In this document: positions 30,069-39,812 of the stretch, one piece after another | Position numbering within the stretch: the first letter of the stretch is position 1 | Layout of the letters: each line of letters starts with the position of its first letter | DNA from: Marivirga sp. ANT-B6 | Lineage (GTDB): Bacteria > Bacteroidota > Bacteroidia > Cytophagales > Cyclobacteriaceae | Reading direction: 5' to 3' | Length of the DNA: 54,251 nucleotides | Assembly: GCA_001683905.1 (NCBI GenBank) | Contig: LXQK01000027.1 | Coordinates: forward strand, 1 to 54,251 | Notes under the pieces: generated by a model | Told to the model about the DNA's origin: nothing | The model's input: only the letters and a program-made list of their open reading frames with translations | Databases searched by the model: none | Translations under genes and position numbers: made by a program

Positions 30069-31358
30069 ATGGCAGATAATGTTGCAGCATTAAGTGTAGA
30101 TGGTAAAACCTATGAATTGCCCCTGACGACAGGTACTGAAAATGAGACAGCGGTGGATATTAGTTCGCTTCGTGCTAAATCTGGATTAATTACTTTAGAT
30201 CAGGGATTTAAGAACACAGGGTCTACAAAAAGTGCCATCACGTTTTTAGATGGAGAAAAAGGCATCCTGAGGTATCGGGGATACACCATTGAAGAACTGG
30301 CTGAGAAGTCAAGCTTCCTGGAAGTAAGTTACCTTCTCATTCACGGTGAACTTCCTACGCCAGAGCAGTATGATAAATTCAAAAAGGAAATCACAGTACA
30401 CACGCTCGTGCATGAAGATATTAAAAACATACTTGATGGATTTCCTTCCAATGCACACCCTATGGGGGTGCTGTCATCTCTGGTATGCTCATTGACTGCA
30501 TTCTACCCTAAGTCGCTGGATCCTAATCGATCGACCGAAGAGGTGAATTTAAGTATCGTACGAATACTTGCCAAAATGCCCACATTGGCAGCGTGGTCTT
30601 ATAAAAATGAAGTTGGTCACCCGGTGAATTATCCTGATAATAGCTTGGATTACTGCTCTAACTTCCTAAAAATGATGTTTGCGTTACCTGCAGAAAAATA
30701 CGAAGTAGACCCTGTGATTGCCGATGCACTGGATAAACTATTGATTTTACATGCAGACCATGAGCAAAATTGCTCTACGTCAACGGTACGAATCGTTGGT
30801 TCTTCTCAGGCAAGTTTGTACTCTTCTATATCAGCCGGTATTAATGCGCTTTGGGGCCCATTGCATGGCGGTGCTAACCAGGCAGTGATAGAAATGCTTG
30901 AAAAAATTAAAGCCGATGGCGGAAATGCCAACAAGTACATAGAGAAAGCCAAGGATAAAGACGACAGCTTCAGGCTTATGGGCTTTGGTCACCGGGTTTA
31001 CAAAAACTTCGACCCGCGCGCTAAGATCATCAAAAAGGCAGCTGATAATGTGTTGGATAAACTAGGGATCAATGACCCAATTTTAGAAATTGCCAAAGGA
31101 TTGGAAGAAGCGGCCCTTAGAGATGACTATTTTGTGGAACGGAAACTATACCCTAACGTAGACTTTTATTCTGGTATCATCTACCGCGCCATGGGCATTC
31201 CAACGGAGATGTTCACTGTAATGTTTGCCTTGGGCCGACTACCAGGTTGGATAGCACAATGGAAAGAAATGCGGGAGAACAATGAGCCTATAGGGCGGCC
31301 TCGCCAGGTGTATACCGGACACAATGAAAGACCCTACCAGGGGATTGATAAAAGATAG
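30069..31358 (+). CDS. gltA: Citrate synthase
   Basis: FLDGEKGILRYRGYTIEELAEKSSFLEVSYLL...LHADHEQNCSTSTVRIVGSSQASLYSSISAGINALWGPLHGGANQAV...MGFGHRVYKNFDPRA. Confidence 0.98.
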   Translation: MADNVAALSVDGKTYELPLTTGTENETAVDISSLRAKSGLITLDQGFKNTGSTKSAITFLDGEKGILRYRGYTIEELAEKSSFLEVSYLLIHGELPTPEQYDKFKKEITVHTLVHEDIKNILDGFPSNAHPMGVLSSLVCSLTAFYPKSLDPNRSTEEVNLSIVRILAKMPTLAAWSYKNEVGHPVNYPDNSLDYCSNFLKMMFALPAEKYEVDPVIADALDKLLILHADHEQNCSTSTVRIVGSSQASLYSSISAGINALWGPLHGGANQAVIEMLEKIKADGGNANKYIEKAKDKDDSFRLMGFGHRVYKNFDPRAKIIKKAADNVLDKLGINDPILEIAKGLEEAALRDDYFVERKLYPNVDFYSGIIYRAMGIPTEMFTVMFALGRLPGWIAQWKEMRENNEPIGRPRQVYTGHNERPYQGIDKR

Positions 31359-31363
31359 AGCGT

Positions 31364-31393
31364 AAAATAACCGGGAACACCGGTTATTTTTTT
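31364..31393 (+). terminator. Rho-independent terminator after gltA
   Basis: AAAATAACCGG-GAACA-CCGGTTATTTT then TTT; perfect 11-bp stem. Confidence 0.9.
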
Positions 31394-31407
31394 GTTGATA
31401 CTTTAAA

Positions 31408-31671
31408 ATGAGAAATATGCCGTCGCAAGAATTTGAAAATGCCGTAGCGCAGTCGAAGAATATACCAACCAAACCTTCTAACGAGGACCTGCTGAGCTTG
31501 TACTCACTGTATAAGCAAGCTACAGAAGGTGATGTGAGTGGAGAAAAACCTGGTGGATTTGACTTCAAAGGTGTTGCAAAATACAATGCTTGGGAAGCAC
31601 AAAAAGGAAAAGACAAGGGTGTGGCGGAAAAGGAATATATCGCGGTGGTGCGTCGTTTATCGCAAGGATAA
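31408..31671 (+). CDS. Acyl-CoA-binding protein (ACBP)
   Basis: FENAVAQSKNIPTKPSNEDLLSLYSLYKQATEGDVSGEKPGGFDFKGVAKYNAWEAQKG: canonical ACBP. Confidence 0.96.
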   Translation: MRNMPSQEFENAVAQSKNIPTKPSNEDLLSLYSLYKQATEGDVSGEKPGGFDFKGVAKYNAWEAQKGKDKGVAEKEYIAVVRRLSQG

Positions 31672-31723
31672 AATTGGCATTAGTTATTCTCGCTTTGTAT
31701 TGCTACCTTTGCGCAACTTTTGA

Positions 31724-31861
31724 ATGAATTATAAAGCGTTGCAATCCTTATTTACCCCATATAACCTATTGTCCCCGTCTGTGTTATATGAAATAACTGA
31801 TATACATGATATGTTGAAATCAGAAGAGGTTGATCAGGATTTTTTAAACCTTGTCATTTAA
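31724..31861 (+). CDS. Putative 45-aa ORF upstream of the DEAD-box helicase gene
   Basis: MNYKALQSLFTPYNLLSPSVLYEITDIHDMLKSEEVDQDFLNLVI; TACCTTTG (31704-31711) promoter-like element upstream. Confidence 0.35.
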   Translation: MNYKALQSLFTPYNLLSPSVLYEITDIHDMLKSEEVDQDFLNLVI

Positions 31862-31885
31862 ATCCTAACAATCTTAAAACATTTC

Positions 31886-33562
31886 ATGAAAAATTTAAAA
31901 TTTAACGAACTCTCTCTATCGTCTGAGATTTTACAGGCAGTTGAGGAGATGGGTTATGTAGAGGCCTCTCCTATCCAGTCTCAGGCTATTCCTTTTTTAT
32001 TGCAAAATCGCGATGTGATTGGGCAAGCGCAGACTGGTACCGGTAAAACCGCGGCCTTCAGTATTCCCTTGCTTGAAAAAATTGATCCAAGCCAAAAAAG
32101 TACCCAGGCACTGATTTTATGCCCTACACGTGAACTTGCCATGCAGGTGAGCGGCGAGGTAAAAAAATTATCGAAATATAAAAGAGGTGTCAATACCTTG
32201 GCGATCTACGGTGGAGACCCAATAGATAAGCAAATCAACAATTTAAAAAGAGGCGTTCAGGTAATTGTAGGAACGCCTGGTAGGGTTATTGACCATTTAA
32301 AGAGAGGTACACTCAGCTTCCGCGATGTACGTACTATCGTTTTAGATGAAGCAGATGAAATGCTGGATATGGGCTTTCGGGAAGATATAGAGATGATCTT
32401 AGATACCATGCCGGATGACAGGCAGACGGTACTTTTCTCTGCTACCATGGCAAAGCCTATCATGACGTTGACCAAGAAGTACCAAAGAAATCCGGAACTT
32501 GTACAGGTTACCAAGAATGAACTTACAGTTTCAACAATAGAACAATATTATTACGAAGTAAAGAGTACACTGAAAACACAGGTAATGACGCGTCTGATAG
32601 ACCAGCATAACCTGCAATTGATGCTGGTATTTTGTAATACCAAAAGAAAAGTAGATGAGGTGGTAGAGGAATTGCAAGGCAATGGCTATCATGCTGAAGG
32701 TTTACATGGAGATATGAACCAATCGCAAAGGAACCGCGTGATGCAAAAGTTCCGAAGTGGCAATGTAAATATACTTGTAGCTACGGATGTGGCAGCACGT
32801 GGTATTGATGTAGAAAACGTTGATGCTGTATTTAACCTTGATATTCCATTAGATCCCGAATATTATGTACATAGAATTGGGAGAACGGGCCGGGCCGGTA
32901 GATCAGGCAAGTCGTTTACATTTGCTTCCGCTCGCGAAAGAAACAAGCTAAGAGAAATTGAAAAATTCACCAAGGTGAGCATTATCCGAAGAGAAGTGCC
33001 TTCTGCTAAAGAATTGCAGGCGTTGAAACGAAGTAAATTCGCAGAAACGATAAAGGAAACAATCTTAGGAGGTAAGACAGAAGGCTATGAAGAAATCGTC
33101 GAGTCACTTACCGAGCAGGGATTTAGTAAAACAGAAATTATTTCTGCCTTGTTAAGCTTACAGCTCGGAAAAGAAGATAAGGCTGACCATATAGACTTTA
33201 GTGATAGCCGCGGTGGTGGTGAAGAAAGAGGCGATAGAGGGGACAGAGGGGACAGATCTTCGTTTAGTAAAGGCGGCGGGTCTCGAGACCGTGAACGAGT
33301 TGACAGAGGTAAAATGGCAAGGCTTTTTATCAACCTGGGCAAGAAATCTAAGATCAGGCCGGGTGATATCGTGGGTGCTATTTCTGGAGAAACGGGACTA
33401 GCAGGCGATATGATAGGCAGTATTGAGATTTACGATAAGTTTTCTTTCGTAGAAGTACCAAAAAAAGATGCTGAAAAAGTGATTGATATCATGAACAAAA
33501 GCCAGATCAAGGGCAAAAGCGTGAATATTGAAGTTGCCAAAGGAAAAAGTAGCTACCAATAG
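31886..33562 (+). CDS. DEAD-box ATP-dependent RNA helicase with C-terminal DbpA-type RNA-binding domain
   Basis: AQTGTGKTAAFSIPLLE, VLDEADEMLDMGF, SATMAKPI, VATDVAARGIDV, HRIGRTGRAGRSG; RGDRGDRGDR linker; RLFINLGKKSKIRPGDIVGAI. Confidence 0.96.
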   Translation: MKNLKFNELSLSSEILQAVEEMGYVEASPIQSQAIPFLLQNRDVIGQAQTGTGKTAAFSIPLLEKIDPSQKSTQALILCPTRELAMQVSGEVKKLSKYKRGVNTLAIYGGDPIDKQINNLKRGVQVIVGTPGRVIDHLKRGTLSFRDVRTIVLDEADEMLDMGFREDIEMILDTMPDDRQTVLFSATMAKPIMTLTKKYQRNPELVQVTKNELTVSTIEQYYYEVKSTLKTQVMTRLIDQHNLQLMLVFCNTKRKVDEVVEELQGNGYHAEGLHGDMNQSQRNRVMQKFRSGNVNILVATDVAARGIDVENVDAVFNLDIPLDPEYYVHRIGRTGRAGRSGKSFTFASARERNKLREIEKFTKVSIIRREVPSAKELQALKRSKFAETIKETILGGKTEGYEEIVESLTEQGFSKTEIISALLSLQLGKEDKADHIDFSDSRGGGEERGDRGDRGDRSSFSKGGGSRDRERVDRGKMARLFINLGKKSKIRPGDIVGAISGETGLAGDMIGSIEIYDKFSFVEVPKKDAEKVIDIMNKSQIKGKSVNIEVAKGKSSYQ

Positions 33563-33580
33563 TAGCTTCATTTAAGAATA

Positions 33581-33611
33581 AAAAAGCGACTTGTAGAACG
33601 GGTCGCTTTTT
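33581..33611 (+). terminator. Rho-independent terminator after the helicase gene
   Basis: AAAAAGCGAC-N11-GTCGCTTTTT. Confidence 0.85.
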
Positions 33612-33664
33612 CTATTTTTATTCGGCCAGTGAAAGAACAGTCTGGTCCGTTAAACAAAACTAAG

Positions 33665-34366
33665 ATGCAGCTATTTTATCAACCACAAATACCTGAAGGC
33701 GTATTTCACCTCGATGAGGAGGAGTCTAAGCACGCCGTTAGGGTATTACGGCTTCAAAACGACGACCTATTGCGAATTACCGATGGTAAGGGTAAGATTT
33801 ATGAAACCGTCATTACCCGAGCCGATGCCAGAAAATGTGAGTTCAGGATAATGAACACCCTAGACGTGCCCCCCGACCCGTACCACATACACCTCGCTAT
33901 TGCGCCTACAAAAAATGCAGATAGGCTGGAGTGGATGCTTGAAAAGACCGTAGAATTAGGTGTTCATGAAATTACTTTTATCCTTTGTGATCACTCCGAA
34001 AGACGACATCTTAATACAGACAGATTGGAGAAAAAGGTTGTGAGCGCGATGAAGCAGTCATTAAAAGCTTATCTGCCTGTTCTACGTGAAGAAAAAAAAC
34101 TTCCCGCCCTGATCCAAGAATCTTCAGGAAACATTTTTAAATACATCGCTTATGTAGATAAAGAAAACCCGGACCATCTCCTACATATCGCTCCCAAGGT
34201 ACAATCTTATCTCATTCTGATAGGACCTGAAGGAGACTTTTCTGAAAAGGAGATTGAAACGGCTCTGCAACATGCGTTTAGACCGATAAGCTTAGGGAAA
34301 AGCAGGCTTAGAACCGAGACAGCGGGGATAGCTGCCTGCCACATCCTGAACCTGATCAACGAATAA
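33665..34366 (+). CDS. rsmE: 16S rRNA (uracil(1498)-N(3))-methyltransferase
   Basis: MQLFYQPQIPEGVFHLDEEESKHAVRVLRLQNDD...IGPEGDFSEKEIETALQ...LGKSRLRTETAGIAA; Met 33665 preferred over 33629. Confidence 0.94.
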   Translation: MQLFYQPQIPEGVFHLDEEESKHAVRVLRLQNDDLLRITDGKGKIYETVITRADARKCEFRIMNTLDVPPDPYHIHLAIAPTKNADRLEWMLEKTVELGVHEITFILCDHSERRHLNTDRLEKKVVSAMKQSLKAYLPVLREEKKLPALIQESSGNIFKYIAYVDKENPDHLLHIAPKVQSYLILIGPEGDFSEKEIETALQHAFRPISLGKSRLRTETAGIAACHILNLINE

Positions 34367-34459
34367 GCATAAAAAAATTACATCATCACCAAAATAAGCG
34401 TCATTTATCCTTTTTTTATCCGATAACATCTATAAATTAGGGCTTTAAGAAAAAAATAA

Positions 34460-35692
34460 ATGGCCTTAAATTATATTTGGATCAGCTTCTTTTTGATCGC
34501 CTTTGTCGTTGCCTTATTCAAGTTTTTGTTCTTGGGAGAGGTAGATATTTTTTACAGGCTGTATATCAGTACCACTGAAAATTCGAAGACTGGTTTTGAG
34601 ATTGCCCTCTATCTTACAGGGGTAATGTGCTTATGGCTGGGCATCATGCGTATTGGAGAGAAAGGTGGTATTGTGAACATATTAGGCAAGCTTGTTGGTC
34701 CGTTTCTTGCCAAACTTTTTCCCGAAATCCCCCGCAATCATCCGGCAATTGGCGCCATGATGATGAATTTCTCAGCCAATATGCTTGGCCTGGATAATGC
34801 GGCTACACCATTCGGCCTAAAAGCCATGGAAAGCATGCAGGAGCTTAACCCTAAGAAGGATACAGCTTCTAATGCGCAAATTATGTTCCTTGTATTAAAT
34901 ACCTCCGGGCTTACCATTCTGCCGATTACCGTGATGCTTTACCGCATGGAACGCGGTGCGGGTGACCCTTCAGATGTTTTTATACCGATTTTACTAGCCA
35001 CCTACTTTTCCACCATGGCAGGACTAATTGCGGTGTCCTTTTATCAAAAAATTAATCTTTTCAATAAAGTGGTCATGGCCTATATATTAGGGTTAGCTGC
35101 ATTTATTGCATTTGTAATATGGTATTTTTCGGGTTTGAGCCAGGAAAAAATAAGCACAATTTCTTCGGCAGCCAGTAACTTCTTTTTATTTTCCATCATC
35201 ATTCTATTCATCCTGCTGGCGATGAGAAAAAAGGTCAACGTATATGAAGAGTTCATTGAAGGTGCCAAAGAAGGATTTTCGATAGCTGTTAAAATTATAC
35301 CATATCTGGTAGCAATCCTGGTCGCGATTGGTGTATTTAGAGTTTCTGGGGCATTGGAAATTCTCATCGGCGGCATCAGCCAGGTTCTGACTTTTATGCA
35401 GATCAATACAGATTTTGTACCTGCCCTGCCTACTGCCTTTATGAAACCGTTGAGTGGCAGTGGGGCCAGAGGCATGATGTTAGATGCCATGACTACCTAT
35501 GGCCCCGACTCTTTTGTGGGTAAATTAACCTCGGTAATGCAGGGTTCTACTGAAACCACTTTTTATGTGTTAGCCGTCTATTTTGGTTCTGTAAACATCA
35601 AGAAAACAAGATATGCGGTAACGTGTGGCTTAATAGCAGATTTTGCCGGGATAATTGCCGCCATCCTCTTAAGCTATATGTTCTTCCATTGA
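34460..35692 (+). CDS. SpmA/SpmB-like nucleoside recognition (Gate) domain membrane protein
   Basis: TGVMCLWLGIMRIGEKGGIVNILG...MMMNFSANMLGLDNAATPFGLKAMESMQELNP...KPLSGSGARGMMLDAM..GPDSFVGKLTSVMQGSTETTFYVLAVYFGSV. Confidence 0.9.
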   Translation: MALNYIWISFFLIAFVVALFKFLFLGEVDIFYRLYISTTENSKTGFEIALYLTGVMCLWLGIMRIGEKGGIVNILGKLVGPFLAKLFPEIPRNHPAIGAMMMNFSANMLGLDNAATPFGLKAMESMQELNPKKDTASNAQIMFLVLNTSGLTILPITVMLYRMERGAGDPSDVFIPILLATYFSTMAGLIAVSFYQKINLFNKVVMAYILGLAAFIAFVIWYFSGLSQEKISTISSAASNFFLFSIIILFILLAMRKKVNVYEEFIEGAKEGFSIAVKIIPYLVAILVAIGVFRVSGALEILIGGISQVLTFMQINTDFVPALPTAFMKPLSGSGARGMMLDAMTTYGPDSFVGKLTSVMQGSTETTFYVLAVYFGSVNIKKTRYAVTCGLIADFAGIIAAILLSYMFFH

Positions 35693-36158
35693 AAGGTAAC
35701 GCTTGAAGGAATACACAATGGCCATTAATCACCATGACTGGATAATTGATCAATCCTTTCGTCCATGATTACTTTGCCGAAAATGATCCTATCCGAATAA
35801 TTTTGATAAATGTATTCTCTCTCTCATCCATTACCCTGTCCTGTAACGTCATGATGACAAGCGACTTTAATTTTATTCCCTGAAGCTAATTTTCTGGAAT
35901 GACAAAAATTAAGACCGGCAGGTTTTCCGCAACTGGCATTACCTGCTCGGCGCTTAGCCCAATTTATTCCCTATTCCCTGTAAGAGTAAGAAATCATTTT
36001 TACCATCATAAAGTAGACCGACCGCAGTTACAAGGCGTAACAGATTTAAAAAAAAACCAGCTTCTTTTGCGGAGAATCAAGTAGGTTGTCAGTCGTTGGC
36101 ATATCCGACACGTCAGTATTGTTAGCGCGTTCAAAAAAATTTAATGTGCCAACAATTA

Positions 36159-36395
36159 CTATGAGCTACCATATGCCGGCTTATCGATATCGGGTTTATC
36201 GGTGTTTCTGTTTCTATTGGTAACATATAATTTATCGGTATCAGGATTTCCTTCCTCATCAGTGTATTTATTGGCTATCCGTTCCTCTCTTTCCAATGCA
36301 TCACTATCCTGCTGTTTTACTTCTGCTTTATCTTTTTCAGAACCTGAAGGTTTACCTTTACTTACCCCACCGTCGTTTTTAGATTTGTATGGCAT
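36159..36395 (-). CDS. Small, highly hydrophilic hypothetical protein
   Basis: 78-aa Lys/Asp/Glu-rich ORF MPYKSKNDGGVSKGKPSGSEKDKAEVKQQDSDALEREERIANKYTDEEGNPDTDKLYVTNRNRNTDKPDIDKPAYGSS. Confidence 0.55.
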   Translation of the reverse strand: MPYKSKNDGGVSKGKPSGSEKDKAEVKQQDSDALEREERIANKYTDEEGNPDTDKLYVTNRNRNTDKPDIDKPAYGSS

Positions 36396-36738
36396 GATGT
36401 TCGATTTTATGATTTTTGAATATTATTTACATTTATAACATAATTGTTTACCATAAGTTTTTTATTTTCTTCGCATAAAAACCAAAAAATAAGCCTCAGT
36501 TAAAATAATAATAATTTTATAGTAATTTCGTACGAAAAATACGAGAAAATTTAGACAAAGTTTCGAGTAAAATTTCGTCAATACCGGCTCAAAAAAGCAA
36601 GATATGGCAGTAAAAACACTTATAAATGGCGTAAGATAAAACTTGAAATTGCAATTGTTTATACAGCTAATTTACACAAATTGGGTTACTAAATCACTTG
36701 AAACCATATCTATATACAAATGCCAAAATACAAGTTTT

Positions 36739-37188
36739 ATGATCGAGAAGAAGCCTGCCATTGAAAAAACCATTTATGATAATGCCAAAAACCATTTTCT
36801 AGGAAACTTTCCAGAGTCTCTTCCTATCGAACAAGCTTATGTACATATAGGTATGTTTTTAGGTTGGATGATAGAGAAAGAAATGTTTTCAGAATATTTT
36901 GAGGAAGAAACTGAAACTCAAATCTATAGATTTAAAAACCGAGACGTCTCATGTACTGTCTTAAGTGAGATTTGGGATGGATACCTGGGCTATGAGTTGT
37001 TCAATAAAGAAGGAAATATGTTTGCCTACTATTACTATGGTAGTGGTATTTATAAAAAAGACTACCAGACGCTACTGGCTACAGACCTTCCATCTATCTA
37101 TCACGTAAAAGACACCTGGGAAAATTATGCTATAGTAGCAGGGAAAATTTCTCAAAGATATCATGAATGGAAAGAATTGATCAGTTAA
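36739..37188 (+). CDS. Hypothetical protein, DUF7832-like
   Basis: IYDNAKNHFLGNFPESLPIEQAYVHIGMFLGWMIEKEMFSEYF resembles the HIGMFL(A/G)W family pattern; Met 36739 preferred over 36643. Confidence 0.65.
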   Translation: MIEKKPAIEKTIYDNAKNHFLGNFPESLPIEQAYVHIGMFLGWMIEKEMFSEYFEEETETQIYRFKNRDVSCTVLSEIWDGYLGYELFNKEGNMFAYYYYGSGIYKKDYQTLLATDLPSIYHVKDTWENYAIVAGKISQRYHEWKELIS

Positions 37189-37220
37189 TCGTTCGCTCAC
37201 AAAGCGACCGTAAAAAATTG

Positions 37221-37252
37221 AAAAGGCCGTTCCAATTATGGAGCGGCTCTTT
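37221..37252. terminator. Bidirectional terminator between convergent genes
   Basis: AAAAGGCCGTTCC-AATTAT-GGAGCGGCTCTTT between 37188(+) and tex 37280(-). Confidence 0.7.
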
Positions 37253-37279
37253 CGTTGTAACCATTTCAAATCCAATAAA

Positions 37280-39604
37280 CTACCTAAATTTGCCTTTAAG
37301 CATTTCGAGCATCTTTTGCATATCCTGTGGATCTTCCTGCTTTTTCTTCGACGGCATTTTTTCCTGAATAGGTTTAGCGTTATTTCGAGGTTTTTCTTTT
37401 GTCTTATTCAAATGAGAAGGGCTACTCTTCCCAACTCCCAAATTTTTATCCCTGGGTTTTTCAGCAGAAAAAGGATCCTTTTTTAACGATAACGATATCC
37501 GCTTACGGGCAGCATCAACCTCCAAAACCGTCACTTCTACTTTTTGCTGCACTGATAGGATGGTCGCTGGGTTGCTTACAAATTGATCTGAAACATGACT
37601 TACATGTACCAGGCCATCCTGGTGTACACCGATATCGACAAAGGCGCCGAAATTCGTGATATTGGTTACGATTCCTGGGAGTTTCATACCTACCGTTAAA
37701 TCTTCCATATGGTTAACACCCTCCATAAAGGAAAAGATCTCAAATTTTTCGCGTGGATCTCTGCCAGGTTTGGCAAGCTCCTGCATAATATCCGTCAAGG
37801 TTGGTAAACCTATATCCTGATTGACATATTTCTTAAGATCAACTTTACTTCTCAGTACATCCTGGGCGATCAATTCATCCACAGAACAGTTCAAATCTTT
37901 GGCAATATTCTCTACCGTTTGATATCGCTCGGGGTGTACTGCGCTCCGATCGAGCGGATTCACAGCATCAGAAATACGCAGAAATCCTGCTGCTTGCTCA
38001 AAGGCTTTGTCGCCTAGCCGAGGCACTTTTCGCAGTGCTTCCCTATCTTTAAAGGGGCCGTTTTCATTCCGATAGATAACGATGTTTTGGGCAAGCTGCG
38101 GACCAAGTCCTGAAACGTAGGTAAGCAGCTGTCTACTTGCCAAATTCACTTCCACACCAACAGCATTCACACAACTCATTACCACATCATCGAGACTTTG
38201 CTTTAGTGCTGTTTGATCAACATCATGTTGATACTGTCCTACTCCTATAGACTTGGGGTCAAGTTTGACAAGTTCAGCCAGGGGATCCATCAGTCGCCGC
38301 CCAATAGAGACGGCACCTCTTACGGTGACATCCTGATCGGGAAACTCCTCCCGCGCGATATCTGAGGCAGAGTAGATCGAGGCACCACTCTCATTGACCA
38401 TTACCGTGGTGATGTGCTTTGGCAAGGCCAGGCTTTCAATAAAACTTTCGGTCTCCCTACTAGCTGTTCCGTTGCCTATTGCGATGGCTTCGATATCAAA
38501 TTTTTCGCAAAAATACTTTACAAGCGCGCCTGATTCCTTTACCTTCTTCTGAGGCTCATTGGGGTAAATCGCCTCAAAATGTAAAAGTTTCCCTTGCTTA
38601 TCCAGGCACACCAACTTACAACCGGTACGAAAGCCAGGATCCAGCGCCATCACGTTTTTCTGGCCCAAAGGTGCCGACAACAACAGCTGCCTAAGATTGG
38701 ACGCAAAAACACCAATGGCATCATCATCCGCCTTCTTTTTAGTGCTAATACGCACATCAGTTTCAATCGATGGTTTTAATAACCTTCTATAGCTGTCTTT
38801 AATAGCCACTTCCACTTGTTTTGCTGCCTCGTTGGTCCCTTTCACGAAATGATCTTGAAGTACAGAGAGGCTATCTTCCTCGGGTGGAGCGGTATCAAGC
38901 ATAAGAATAGATTCCTTTTCGCCTCGACGCATGGCCAATACCCGATGAGACGGTGCTTTGGCAATAGGCTCTTCCAGGTCAAAATAATCCTTAAATTTCT
39001 GCCCCTCTTCTTCTTTTCCAGCGATTACTTTGGACTTAAAGACACCTTTCCTGATAAAGAGATCTCTAATCCTGGACCGGGCCTCGGGTTCCTCGTTGAT
39101 CCACTCTGCCACAATATCCCGAGCCCCCTGCAATGCTTCATCCACGTTGTTGACGCCGGCTGTTGGATTTACAAAATTTTCTGCTTCCTTCACCACGCTG
39201 CCTGCTACCTGGTCAAAAATAAGTTTGGCCAAAGGTTCAAGCCCTTTCTCCCTGGCTACGGTAGCCTTGGTTCTTCGCTTTGGTTTGTATGGAAGATAAA
39301 TATCCTCCAGAACGGCCATAGTCTCTACGTCTTCGATTTTCTTTTGTAGTTCGGGTGTCAGTTTTTCCTGCTCCTGCAATGACTTCAAAATGGCAGCTTT
39401 TCGCTTGTCCAACTCTCGCAACTGGATAATTCTATCCCTGATCTGGGTGATCGCCACCTCATCTAAACTCCCGGTAACTTCTTTTCTATACCTGGAAATA
39501 AAAGGTACTGTACCGCCTTCATCCAGTAGGGTGATCGTAGCGGCAACTTGCTTGGATTGAATATTTAACTCGGAAGCTATCTTATGAAAATAATCGGCAT
39601 GCAT
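37280..39604 (-). CDS. tex: RNA-binding transcriptional accessory protein Tex
   Basis: ATITLLDEGGTVPFISRYRKEVTGSLDEV...VMALDPGFRTGCKLVCLD...SGLGPQLAQNIVIYRNENGPF...S1 domain GIVTNITNFGAFVDIGVHQDGLVHVSHVSD. Confidence 0.97.
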   Translation of the reverse strand: MHADYFHKIASELNIQSKQVAATITLLDEGGTVPFISRYRKEVTGSLDEVAITQIRDRIIQLRELDKRKAAILKSLQEQEKLTPELQKKIEDVETMAVLEDIYLPYKPKRRTKATVAREKGLEPLAKLIFDQVAGSVVKEAENFVNPTAGVNNVDEALQGARDIVAEWINEEPEARSRIRDLFIRKGVFKSKVIAGKEEEGQKFKDYFDLEEPIAKAPSHRVLAMRRGEKESILMLDTAPPEEDSLSVLQDHFVKGTNEAAKQVEVAIKDSYRRLLKPSIETDVRISTKKKADDDAIGVFASNLRQLLLSAPLGQKNVMALDPGFRTGCKLVCLDKQGKLLHFEAIYPNEPQKKVKESGALVKYFCEKFDIEAIAIGNGTASRETESFIESLALPKHITTVMVNESGASIYSASDIAREEFPDQDVTVRGAVSIGRRLMDPLAELVKLDPKSIGVGQYQHDVDQTALKQSLDDVVMSCVNAVGVEVNLASRQLLTYVSGLGPQLAQNIVIYRNENGPFKDREALRKVPRLGDKAFEQAAGFLRISDAVNPLDRSAVHPERYQTVENIAKDLNCSVDELIAQDVLRSKVDLKKYVNQDIGLPTLTDIMQELAKPGRDPREKFEIFSFMEGVNHMEDLTVGMKLPGIVTNITNFGAFVDIGVHQDGLVHVSHVSDQFVSNPATILSVQQKVEVTVLEVDAARKRISLSLKKDPFSAEKPRDKNLGVGKSSPSHLNKTKEKPRNNAKPIQEKMPSKKKQEDPQDMQKMLEMLKGKFR

Positions 39605-39812
39605 AGGTAAGGGAATTGTATTCTTTAATGATGAAGCACAAAATTATGGATTATGAACAATTAACTTCTACTATTTTGCAAAAAATTAGTTTGTTGAGTG
39701 GAGAATCGTTCAATGCTAGAATAAATCATGTCGTTTCCGCAGATCAATCATCAATTTTTAAAAAGAAGCAAACATCAATGAGGATATTTTACCGTAAGCC
39801 AGCTTGCTACCT

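Noticed and set aside
35899-36084. 61-aa plus ORF in the 35700-36158 gap
   Set aside because: Low-information translation, no similarity recognised
38816-39349. 177-aa plus-strand ORF antisense to tex
   Set aside because: Lies entirely inside the well-supported tex gene; composition typical of antisense frames, no domain
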